Shown here one piece after another: positions 26,988 through 34,813 of a stretch of 64,000 nucleotides of DNA. The notes under the pieces were generated by a model, which worked only from the letters and a program-made list of their open reading frames with translations, did no database searches and was not told the DNA's origin. Source of the DNA: JAWVFM01 sp963823245 (GTDB lineage: Bacteria > Actinomycetota > Thermoleophilia > Solirubrobacterales > 70-9); assembly GCA_963823245.1 (NCBI GenBank), contig CAWGKQ010000009.1, forward strand, positions 18,378 through 82,377. Direction: 5' to 3'. Positions within the stretch are counted from its first letter, which is position 1, and every line of letters starts with the position of its first letter. The position numbers and the translations under genes were made by a program.

Positions 26988-29800
26988 TCAGCCGCAGCCG
27001 GTGTTGTTGCCGCAGCTCGAGCACGTGTAGCACGAGCCCGTGCGCTGCATCATGCCCCCGCACTGCTCGCAGGCGGGGCCGAGCTCCAGGCCCTGGCGCT
27101 TCGCCGGGACGACGGGAGGCGTGTCGGTGAGCGCCGCCGTCGCCGGCTTCGCCTCGCTGGAGGCTTTCGTGTCGGCCGAGCCGTTGCCCGTGGAGTGGCC
27201 GTTGCCGCCGTTGGCCGGCCCCTCGTCGACGTAGCCGACCACCTCAGCCTCCTTGCGGGCGCGGACCTCCGGCGTGAGGATCCCGAGATCCTCGAGCTCG
27301 TCAGGATCGTCGATGAAGCGGCTCGCGAGCCAGCGCATGATGTAGTCGGGCATCGACTTCGCGAACGGGATCTCGGGATTGGTGGTGATCCCCTCCGGGT
27401 CGAAGCGCATGTAGCTGAACTTCTGCACGAACACCTCGAGCGGCACGCCGTACTGCAGGCCCATCGAGATCGCCGTCGCGAACGCGTTCATCATCCCGCG
27501 GAGGGTCGAGCCCTCCTTGCCGATGTCGGTGAGGAAGATCTCCCCGACCGAGCCGTCCTCGTACTTGCCGGCTGTGATGTAGCCCTCGTGGCCGGCGATC
27601 GAGAACTTGTGGGTGATCGACTCGCGCTCGCGTGGCATCCGCCGCCGCACCGGTGTCGGCTCGGCGGCTCGGCGGTCGCGGCCACGGCTTCGTCCTTCTT
27701 GTCGCCGGCGTCGGTGCGCAGCGCCTGCGCCGTCTTCGAGCCGTCGCGGTAGATGGCGAGGGCCTTGAGGCCGAGCCTCCAGCCCTCCGTATAGGCGTCC
27801 TCGATATCGGCGACGGTCGCCGACTGCGGGAGGTTCACCGTCTTCGAGATCGCGCCGGAGATGAAGGGCTGCGCAGCGGCCATCATCCGGATGTGGCCGA
27901 GGTGCGAGATCGCGCGCTCGCCGACCGCCACGTCGAACACGGGCAGATGCTCCTCGCGAAGGCCGGGAGCGCCGACGATCGTCGCGTTCTCGTTGATGTG
28001 GGCCTCGATCTGCTCGATCTCCTGCTTTGAGTAGCCGAGCGTGCGCAGCGCCATCGGGACGGTGCCGTTGACGATCGTCATCTGGCCGCCGCCCACCAGC
28101 TCCTTGAACTTGACGAGCGAGAAGTCGGGCTCGATGCCCGTGGTATCGCAGTCCATGAGGAACGAGATGGTCCCCGTGGGCGCGAGCACCGTCGCCTGGG
28201 CATTGCGGTACCCGTGCTCGTCACCGAGCTCGACGGCCTCGTCCCACGCCTCGCGCGCGGCGCCAAGCAGCTCGGCGTCGGCGCACGCGGAATCGTCGAT
28301 GGCGTAGGCCGCGTCGCGATGCATCCGCATCACGGCGTTGTGCTCGTCGCGGTTCTCCGCGTAGCGCTCGTACGGGCCGATGGCGGCGGCGACCTGAGCC
28401 GACTCGCGGTAGCCGCGGCCGGTCATGAGCGCGGTGATCGCGCCGGCCACCGCGCGACCCTCGTCGGAGTCGTACGGCAGGCCGTTCGCCATCAGATAGG
28501 CACCTAGGTTCGCGTAGCCCAGACCGAGCTGGCGGAACGCGCGGGCGTTGCGGCCGATCTCCTCGGTGGGATAGCTCGACGGACTCACGACGATCTCCTG
28601 GGCGAGCAGGACGACGTCGACCGCGTGCTTGAACTCGGCGACGCCGAAGGAGCCGTCGTCGCGGCGGAACCGCATCAGGTTGAGCGAGGCGAGGTTGCAG
28701 GCCGAGTCGTCGACGTGCATGTACTCCGAGCACGGGTTGGACGCGTTGATACGGCCCGAGTTGGGGCAGGTATGCCAGCGGTTGATCGTGGTGTCGTACT
28801 GGACGCCTGGGTCCGCGCAGCGCCACGCGGCGTCGGAGATCTGCCCCATGAGGTCACGCGCGGGGAGCGTCTTCGTCGCGCGGCCGCCGACGCGCGCCCG
28901 CAGGCCCCAGTCGTCGCCCCGCTCGACCGCCTCCATGAACTCGTCGGTGACGCGGACCGAGTTGTTGGCGTTCTGGTACTGGATCGACTGGAAGGACTCG
29001 CTGTCGAGTCGCATATCGAAGCCCGCGTCCCGCAGGGCCGTGGCCTTCTTCTCCTCGTCCGCCTTGCACCAGATGAAGCGCTCGACGTCGGGGTGGTCGA
29101 CGTCGAGGACCACCATCTTCGCCGCCCGGCGGGTCTTGCCGCCGGACTTGATGGTCCCCGCCCAGGCGTCGGCGCCGCGCATGAAGCTGACCGGGCCGGA
29201 GGCGAGCCCGCCCTTCGAGAGGTGCTCGACCGAGCCGCGGATATTCGAGAGGTTGATGCCCGACCCCGACCCGCCGCGGAAGATCATCCCCTCCTTGGTG
29301 TTCCAGTCGAGGATCGACTCCATCGTGTCCTCGACGCTCAGGATGAAGCAGGCCGAGCACTGCGGGTGCTCCTCGAAGCCGACGTTGAACCAGACCGGGC
29401 TGTTGAACGCGGCCTTCTGGTGCAGGAGGATGTGGCTGAGCTCCGCCTCGAAGGCGTCGCTGTCCTCGGCGGTCGCGAAGTAGCCGCCCTCACGGCCCCA
29501 GCCGGCGATGGTCCCCGCGACCCGGGAGATCATCTGCTTGACCGAGCTCTCGCGCTCGGGCGATCCGAGCTTGCCGCGGAAGTACTTCTGGGCGACGATG
29601 TTGGTGGCGTTCTGCGACCAGAACCTCGGGAACTCGACGCCGTGCTGCTCGAAGGCCGGGTTCTCCGGATCGCCGATCACTGCATCGCGAAGCTCCCACT
29701 CGACCTCGTCGAACGGGTGGACGCCCGGAGTCGTGAAGCGGCGCTCGACGGTCAGGCCATCGGTGGTGGTGAAGGCGTCTTTTGCAGCAGTTTTCGTCAT
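26988..29800 (-). CDS. nrdJ: Vitamin B12-dependent (class II) ribonucleotide reductase, one frameshift near 27660
   Basis: It reduces ribonucleotides to deoxyribonucleotides using adenosylcobalamin, independent of oxygen. ATG 29800 begins a frame with HPQCSACF (redox Cys), GGSGSGINLSNIRG, NPCSEYMHVDDSACNL and LAPTGTISFLMDCDTTGIEP, all class II active-site blocks. After AATAEPPS near 27660 the frame breaks; the next frame continues RRRMPRERESITHKFSI and reaches the stop at 26988-26990. One missing base restores 937 residues, the usual actinobacterial length. The C-terminus ends in a Cys cluster, CEQCGGMMQRTGSCYTCSSC, the thioredoxin-accessible redox tail. nrdR lies directly upstream. Confidence 0.92.
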
Positions 29801-29831
29801 CGCAACCTCTCGTCTGCGGGCATTTTGGGGG

Positions 29832-30317
29832 CTACGCATGCTGGCCCGCGGGCCGGACGGAACGGTGGGCCTCCGAAAGCCCCGAACTTGCGGGGTCGTT
29901 GCCCTCGTTCGGCTCTCGATCGACGGCGTCCAAGGTGCCGAGGTACTGCATGTGGGCACCCCGGTCGAGCTCGGCGAGGCCCGCGAGACAGAGCTCGGCG
30001 ATCCGCGCGGAAGGGAGCTCGCCGCCCGCCCGCTCGACCTCCGCCGCTATCCCGTCGACGAGCGCATCGAGATCGTCTCCGCTCACCGAGCGCTTGTGGA
30101 AGGCCCCGGCGAGCGAGGCGCGGAGCTTCGCGGGGTCGAATCGCCGCCGCTCGCCGCCGCGCTTGCGGACCCAGAGCCGCTCGGCGACCGCGCGCTCGTA
30201 TGTGGTCATCCGGTGACCGCACTCGGGGCAGGCGCGGCGGCGGCGCACGGCCGCGCCGTCGTCCGCCGAGCGGGTCTCCGTGACGCGGGTGGGGGAGGCG
30301 CAAACCGGGCAAATCAC
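29832..30317 (-). CDS. nrdR: Transcriptional repressor NrdR
   Basis: 161 residues from GTG 30317. A zinc ribbon (CPVC at residues 3-6 and CPECGHRMTTYERA at about 34) is followed by an ATP-cone that starts WVRKRGGERRRFDPAKL. NrdR senses the ATP/dATP balance and represses ribonucleotide reductase genes. It lies 31 bp upstream of nrdJ on the same strand, and two NrdR-box-like palindromes precede it, so it probably controls itself and nrdJ. TATTAT 7 nt before GTG indicates a leaderless mRNA. A longer in-frame start at 30395 would pass through the promoter and is rejected. Confidence 0.92.
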   Translation of the reverse strand: MICPVCASPTRVTETRSADDGAAVRRRRACPECGHRMTTYERAVAERLWVRKRGGERRRFDPAKLRASLAGAFHKRSVSGDDLDALVDGIAAEVERAGGELPSARIAELCLAGLAELDRGAHMQYLGTLDAVDREPNEGNDPASSGLSEAHRSVRPAGQHA

Positions 30318-30324
30318 TGTCGAA

Positions 30325-30330
30325 ATAATA
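30325..30330 (-). promoter_or_regulatory. -10 box of nrdR (leaderless)
   Basis: TATTAT on the minus strand, then 7 nt, then the GTG start. It is the best match to the -10 consensus in the window. Confidence 0.5.
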
Positions 30331-30372
30331 CTAGATACGCGTAGATCGCCATGGCCAACGCTACATGTAGCG
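30329..30372. promoter_or_regulatory. Pair of NrdR-box-like sites
   Basis: CGCTACATGTAGCG (30359-30372) is a perfect 14-bp palindrome that matches the core of the NrdR box (CACTATATATAGTG) at 10 of 14 positions. A weaker site, TACTAGATACGCGT (30329-30342), matches at 7 of 14. Their centres are 30 bp apart, close to the three-turn spacing of paired NrdR boxes. The weaker one touches the nrdR -10 box. Confidence 0.45.
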
Positions 30373-30441
30373 GGCGCCCGCCGCGTGCGATTCATGGCTG
30401 TCCTGCTCAGGCCTTGCAGCGTGAGATCGGACCAGGACAGC

Positions 30442-30447
30442 TACTCT
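30442..30447 (+). promoter_or_regulatory. -10 box of the hemolysin III-like gene (leaderless)
   Basis: TACTCT, then 7 nt (TCACCAC), then ATG 30455. Confidence 0.4.
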
Positions 30448-30454
30448 TCACCAC

Positions 30455-31276
30455 ATGGTCGACGACATCCGCAGGCGCGCCGAACGAGCCGGCGACGCCG
30501 TCGCCGCCGCCAGGGACAACGCCGCCGAGGCGATGGCGAGCGCCCGCGAGAACGCCGCGGGTGCGATGGCGGACGCGCGCGAGAACGCGGCCGAGGCGGT
30601 GGCGATCGCGAAGGAGAACGCGGCCGAGGCGATCGCGAAGGTGAAGCCGAAGCTCCGCGGCGTCTTCCATGAATGGGCCTTTCCCGTCGCGGTCGTCGCC
30701 GGCATCGCCCTCGTCGTCGCAGCACCAAGCGGCCGGGCAAAGGTCGCGGCCGCGATCTACGCCTTTTCCCTCGCCGCCCTCCTCGGCGTCAGCGCTCTGT
30801 ACCACCGGGTGAACTGGACGCGGCCCAACCGTCGGCGCTGGGTGCGCCGCCTCGACCACTCGATGATCTTTCTGCTGATCGCCGGCACGGTGACCCCGTT
30901 TGCCCTGCTCGTTCTGCACGGCGCCTTCGCCAGCGCGATCCTGATCGCCGTCTGGGCGGGAGCGGCCGTCGGCATCGTCGTCGAGCTGATCTGGGTGGAG
31001 GCGCCGAAGTGGGCTTCCGCCCTGGTCTACGTCGGGGTCGGCTGGATCGGCGCCCTCGCCTTTCCCGCCATCGCCATCGACGCCGGCATCGGCGCCGGCA
31101 TCCTGATCGCCGTCGGCGGGCTGCTGTACACCGCGGGCGCAGTCGTCTACGCGCGGGAGAGCCCGGATCCGAATCCGGCGATCTTCGGCTACCACGAGAT
31201 CTTCCACGTGCTCGTGATCGCCGCCGCCGCGGCGCACTTCGCCGCGATCGCGATCTACGCGCTGCCGGCGGGCTGA
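30455..31276 (+). CDS. Hemolysin III-family membrane protein with N-terminal 11-residue repeats
   Basis: 273 residues. Residues about 65-273 hold seven membrane helices and the PAQR/HlyIII metal motifs: SALYH, LDHSMIFLLIAGTVTPF, and GYHEIFHVLVIAAAAAHF with the HxxxH pair. Family members are membrane proteins related to adiponectin receptors with a zinc site; enzymatic activity is uncertain. Residues 19-62 are four tandem 11-mers of the form A[RK]-[DE]-NAAEA-[MVI]-A-x, predicted to form one long charged/alanine helix on the cytoplasmic side. That extension is not normal for the family. The gene is divergent from nrdR. Confidence 0.85.
   Translation: MVDDIRRRAERAGDAVAAARDNAAEAMASARENAAGAMADARENAAEAVAIAKENAAEAIAKVKPKLRGVFHEWAFPVAVVAGIALVVAAPSGRAKVAAAIYAFSLAALLGVSALYHRVNWTRPNRRRWVRRLDHSMIFLLIAGTVTPFALLVLHGAFASAILIAVWAGAAVGIVVELIWVEAPKWASALVYVGVGWIGALAFPAIAIDAGIGAGILIAVGGLLYTAGAVVYARESPDPNPAIFGYHEIFHVLVIAAAAAHFAAIAIYALPAG
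30509..30640 (+). repeat. Four tandem 33-bp repeats coding for an 11-residue helix unit
   Basis: The translated units read ARDNAAEAMAS, then ARENAAGAMAD, then ARENAAEAVAI, then AKENAAEAIAK. The DNA units are diverged at third positions, so the repeat is old and kept at protein level. Confidence 0.75.
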
Positions 31277-31342
31277 TCCAGGACCACTTCGCGCGCGAGC
31301 TCGCGGCCGCTCCTCCGATGGGGCGCCTGATCGTGACGCCCG

Positions 31343-31370
31343 GGCCGGGGGCTAGCGTTCGCCCCCGGCC
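31343..31370. promoter_or_regulatory. Perfect 10-bp inverted repeat around a -10-like hexamer
   Basis: GGCCGGGGGC and GCCCCCGGCC are separated by 8 nt that contain TAGCGT. The repeat ends 2 nt before the ATG of the enoyl-CoA hydratase gene. It could be an operator or an mRNA hairpin that masks the start. Confidence 0.4.
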
Positions 31371-31372
31371 AG

Positions 31373-32179
31373 ATGGGCGACTTCGAGACGATCCGCTACG
31401 AGCCCGACGGCCACGTCGTCGTCCTGACCCTCGACCGGCCGGAGCAGCGAAACGCCGTCAGCCGGCAGATGAACGCCGAGCTCCACGAGGCGTGGGGGCG
31501 CTTTCGCGACGACGACGAGGCGTTCGTCCTCGTGATGACGGGCGAGGGTGAGGCGTTCTGCGCCGGCTGGGACCTGGCGGACGCCGCGGCGACGACGTTC
31601 GGCGACTGGGACGAGCACCGGACCCACGTCTACAACTCGCCGGGTGACTGCGGCTACACGCGTCGCGTTGACGTCTTCAAGCCGGTGATCGCCGCCGTCA
31701 ACGGCTGGGCCGTCGCCGCGGGCCTCGAGAACGCGCTGCTCGCCGACATCCGGATCGTCGCCGAGAACGCGGTCTTCGGCGCGCTCGAGCGGCGCTGGAA
31801 CATCGTCGCCGGCGACGGGATGACGGTCCGCCTGCCCCTGACGGTCGGCTACGCGAAGGCGATGGAGATGATCATCACCGGGCGCCCCGTCGATGCTTCG
31901 GAGGCGCTTAGCATCGGGCTCGCGAACGAGGTCGTCCCTGCGGGAAGGGCGCTGGAGCGGGCGCTGGAGCTCGCGCACGAGGTCGCGGCGCTGCCCCAGG
32001 GCGCGATCCGCTCCGACAAGGAGACGATGGTCCGCAACGTCGGCCGCACCTACGAGGAGCAGCTGCGCACCGAGCTCGAGATGACGCTCTCGATGTTCCT
32101 TCGCCGCGACTCCCACGCCATCGGCGCGTCCGCCTTCACGGAGGGCCGCGCGCCCGAGTGGCCGCATCACGGCCTCTAG
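31373..32179 (+). CDS. Enoyl-CoA hydratase/isomerase (crotonase family)
   Basis: 268 residues, normal length. The crotonase fold is seen in LTLDRPEQRNAVS (CoA binding), GEGEAFCAGWDL (first oxyanion-hole strand), and NGWAVAAGLENALLADI with an acidic residue at the usual place. A second Glu is in FGALERRW. Members hydrate trans-2-enoyl-CoA or isomerise it in fatty-acid or aromatic degradation; the exact substrate is unclear. No operon partner is adjacent: the VOC gene on the other side is convergent. The inverted repeat before the start suggests tight control. Confidence 0.87.
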   Translation: MGDFETIRYEPDGHVVVLTLDRPEQRNAVSRQMNAELHEAWGRFRDDDEAFVLVMTGEGEAFCAGWDLADAAATTFGDWDEHRTHVYNSPGDCGYTRRVDVFKPVIAAVNGWAVAAGLENALLADIRIVAENAVFGALERRWNIVAGDGMTVRLPLTVGYAKAMEMIITGRPVDASEALSIGLANEVVPAGRALERALELAHEVAALPQGAIRSDKETMVRNVGRTYEEQLRTELEMTLSMFLRRDSHAIGASAFTEGRAPEWPHHGL

Positions 32180-32189
32180 CGGCGGCTGC

Positions 32190-32552
32190 CTAGGTCTCGC
32201 GGGGCGCGTAGCGATGGTGGAGCATCAGGTCGTTGCCGTCCGGGTCGCGGAAGACGGCCATCTTGCAGACACCCGTGTCGAACGTTTCCCCGATGAACTC
32301 CACGCCCTTCGCCTCGAGCTCCGTCCGCGCCGCCTCCACGTCGTCAACGTGGAGCGCGGGATGGGCGTTCCGCTGAGGTGTGAACTCCCGACCGAGCTTC
32401 TCGGGCTCCCAGATGCCGAAGCAGGTGTCGCCGGCCCAGAACTCATACCGCGCGTTCTCGTCGGGTCGTAGTCCGAGCGTGTCGACGTAGAAGGCGCGGC
32501 TGCGGTCGGCGTCGCGTGACGGAACCCCCACGAAGTCGAGCTTGCCGATCAC
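32190..32552 (-). CDS. VOC-family (glyoxalase-like) protein
   Basis: 120 residues from GTG 32552, which overlaps the stop of the siroheme gene in GTGA. It has one VOC module pair: KLDFVGVPSRDADRSRAFY at the start and AVFRDPDGNDLMLHH at the end, the latter with the metal-ligand Glu/Asp-His pattern partly changed. VOC proteins bind a metal and act on small substrates, or give antibiotic resistance. The longer in-frame reading to 32723 shadows the upstream gene. The substrate is unknown. Overlap suggests co-expression with the siroheme enzyme. Confidence 0.8.
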   Translation of the reverse strand: MIGKLDFVGVPSRDADRSRAFYVDTLGLRPDENARYEFWAGDTCFGIWEPEKLGREFTPQRNAHPALHVDDVEAARTELEAKGVEFIGETFDTGVCKMAVFRDPDGNDLMLHHRYAPRET

Positions 32553-33301
32553 GTGCCGACCGCCTCCGCCGCACCGTGCTTGCCCTTCGCCTGCTCGACG
32601 AGCGCGCGCACCTCGTTCTCGCGTCCCTCGCGAAGCAGCTCGACGGGATCGCGCTCGCCGTTGACGATGTCCTCGAAGAACTCCTTGCGGTCCTGGTAGG
32701 TCGGGAGCGTTGCCTTCGCCCATCCGCGGACCTCATTGAGGATCTCCGCCAGCCGCGCGTACGGCTCGCCGAACACCTCCGCGATCTCGCGCTTCATGCG
32801 CTTGGCGAGCGCCGGAGACGCCCCGGCCGTCGAGATGGCGATGGCGAGCGAGCCGTTGCGGACGATCGCCGGAAGGATGAAGTTGCAGAGCGGCGGCACG
32901 TCGACGACGTTCACCAACATCGCTCGGCGCTCGGCGCCGTCGTAGACCGAGATATTGACGTCGGTGTCCGAGGTCGCCGCGATTGCGAGGAAGCGGCCGT
33001 CCAGGTCTGACTCGCGGAACTCCCGCCGCTCCCAGGTGATCGAGCCCTCGGCGGCGTACACCTCGAGCTCGGGCACCGCGGCGGGCGCGACCAGGGTCAC
33101 CCGGCCGTCGCAGGCGAGGAGCCCCTCCACCTTCTCGAGCCCCACCTCGCCGCCGCCGACGACGAGGCACGGCCGGCCCGAAAGTCGCAGGCATGCGATG
33201 TAGAGGGGCGTATCCATGAGCCCGGCGACGCACGACTGGTCGCAGATCCCCTTGCGGAGCTGGCAGACGCACTCCTTGCCGGCGTAGGCCTGAGCGGGCA
33301 T
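32549..33301 (-). CDS. Precorrin-2 dehydrogenase/sirohydrochlorin ferrochelatase-type protein
   Basis: 250 residues from ATG 33301, or 222 from ATG 33217. From about residue 30: PLYIACLRLSGRPCLVVGGGEVGLEK, an NAD-binding fold like CysG-N/Met8p; then NFILPAIVRNGSLAIAIST and a helical dimer domain with AKRMKREIAE. It oxidises precorrin-2 to sirohydrochlorin and may insert iron for siroheme. The first 28 residues carry four cysteines (CVCQLRKGICDQSC) with strong coding-type codon use, so I keep the longer start, although no SD is visible at either. It is divergent from the P450 gene, 35 bp away. Confidence 0.82.
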   Translation of the reverse strand: MPAQAYAGKECVCQLRKGICDQSCVAGLMDTPLYIACLRLSGRPCLVVGGGEVGLEKVEGLLACDGRVTLVAPAAVPELEVYAAEGSITWERREFRESDLDGRFLAIAATSDTDVNISVYDGAERRAMLVNVVDVPPLCNFILPAIVRNGSLAIAISTAGASPALAKRMKREIAEVFGEPYARLAEILNEVRGWAKATLPTYQDRKEFFEDIVNGERDPVELLREGRENEVRALVEQAKGKHGAAEAVGT

Positions 33302-33323
33302 CGATCCGAAGGGTAGAGCGTCA

Positions 33324-33329
33324 TATCCT
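33324..33329 (+). promoter_or_regulatory. -10 box of the P450 gene (leaderless)
   Basis: TATCCT, then 7 nt (TCAGCCG), then ATG 33337. Confidence 0.4.
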
Positions 33330-33336
33330 TCAGCCG

Positions 33337-34740
33337 ATGGCGATCGCGTCGCCGCCGGAGCTCACCACGAATCCGCTGAGGCGGATCCGAGGCGACCTGC
33401 AGACCGAGCGCTCGGGCAACAAGTCGAACCTGCCCCCGGGCCCCAAGGTCCCGAGCGTCGCCCGCACCGAGCTCATGCGCCGCGACCCGCTCGCCGTCCT
33501 GCTGCCGGCCTACGAGGAGTTCGGGCCGATCTTCTCGATGCGGATCTTCCACTCGCTGATCGTCTTCATGCTCGGTCCCGAGGCGAACCGGTTCATCCTC
33601 GTCACCGACCGCGAGAAGTTCCGCTGGCGCGACGGGAGCCTCGGGGACCTGATCCCGCTGATCGGGGACGGCCTGCTCACGACCGACGGCCAATTCCACG
33701 ACCGCGCGCGCGAGATCATGGTGCCCGCCTTCCACCGCGAGCGGGTGACGGCGGCGGCGACCGTCATGTTCCAGGAGGCCGAGCGCGGCCTCGACGAGCT
33801 TCGTCCCGCGGCCCGCTTCGACCTCTACGACTGGACTCGCCACGTGGCGATGCGGGTCGCCATGAGAGCGCTCTTCGGGCTCGATCCCGACAGCGCCGGC
33901 GTCGATGTCGCCGCGACCTTCGAGCGCGGCCTCGCCTTCTACGAGCGCGAGTACTTCCTCCAGGTTCTTCGCGGCCCCGCGAGCCCGTTCGCGCGCCTGC
34001 GTCAGGTCCGGCGGGTCCTCGACGACCTGATCCTGGACGAGATCGCGCGCCGTCGCTCCGGCGGGCTCGGCGAGGACATCCTGAGCGTCCTCATCGAGGC
34101 GACGGACGATCAGGGCCTCGGTCTCACCGACGAGCAGATCCGCGACCAGGTGCTGACCCTGCTGTTCGCCGGGCACGACACGACGACATCAACGGTCGCG
34201 TTTCTCTTCTACGAGCTCGCCCGACAGCCCGAGTGGGCGGAGCGGCTCGCCGCCGAGCGAGACCGCGTGGCGCCGGGTCGCGAGCCCACCGCGGCCGAGC
34301 TATTCGGCGACATGCCCGAGCTTGGGGCTGCTGTCGATGAGACGCTCCGCCTCTACCCGCCGGCATGGATCGGCCCCCGCCGCGCCGAGGTGGACTTCGA
34401 GTTCGGGGGCTACTCGGTCCCGGCGGGCTATCCCGTCAATTACTCCTCCTGGGCGAGCCACCACCTCGCCGACGTCTTCGACGACCCGCACGCCTTCCGC
34501 CCCGATCGCTTCCTCGGCGATGCGCGCGCGCGAATTCCCAAGGGCGCATACGTCCCGTTCGGCGGCGGCCCGAGGATCTGCATCGGCATGCGCTTCGGCG
34601 AGCTCGAGGTGCGCGCGATCGCAGCGGCCATCCTGTCGCGATTTCGCCTCGACCTCGAGCCCGGCTGGGAGCTCCGCGTGCGCCAGATGCCGACGCTCTC
34701 GCCGCGCGGCGGTCTGCCGATGCGCGTCCGCTCCGCCTGA
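33337..34740 (+). CDS. Cytochrome P450
   Basis: 467 residues. The I-helix oxygen motif AGHDTTTS, the K-helix ExxR (ETLRLYPP), and the heme loop FGGGPRICIG with Cys415 as iron ligand are intact. The long N-terminus before the PPGP hinge (LPPGPKVPS) and the overall size resemble the CYP4/CYP102-type class E group rather than the short class B bacterial group. No membrane anchor is present, so it is cytoplasmic. It needs a separate redox partner, and none is next to it. The substrate cannot be predicted; hydrophobic compounds are usual. Confidence 0.92.
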   Translation: MAIASPPELTTNPLRRIRGDLQTERSGNKSNLPPGPKVPSVARTELMRRDPLAVLLPAYEEFGPIFSMRIFHSLIVFMLGPEANRFILVTDREKFRWRDGSLGDLIPLIGDGLLTTDGQFHDRAREIMVPAFHRERVTAAATVMFQEAERGLDELRPAARFDLYDWTRHVAMRVAMRALFGLDPDSAGVDVAATFERGLAFYEREYFLQVLRGPASPFARLRQVRRVLDDLILDEIARRRSGGLGEDILSVLIEATDDQGLGLTDEQIRDQVLTLLFAGHDTTTSTVAFLFYELARQPEWAERLAAERDRVAPGREPTAAELFGDMPELGAAVDETLRLYPPAWIGPRRAEVDFEFGGYSVPAGYPVNYSSWASHHLADVFDDPHAFRPDRFLGDARARIPKGAYVPFGGGPRICIGMRFGELEVRAIAAAILSRFRLDLEPGWELRVRQMPTLSPRGGLPMRVRSA

Positions 34741-34813
34741 CCGTCCCGCCCACCGATCGACATGCTCGTCTGCGAAACGCGGGTCGCAGCTCATCACCCT
34801 CGACTGACCGGCG

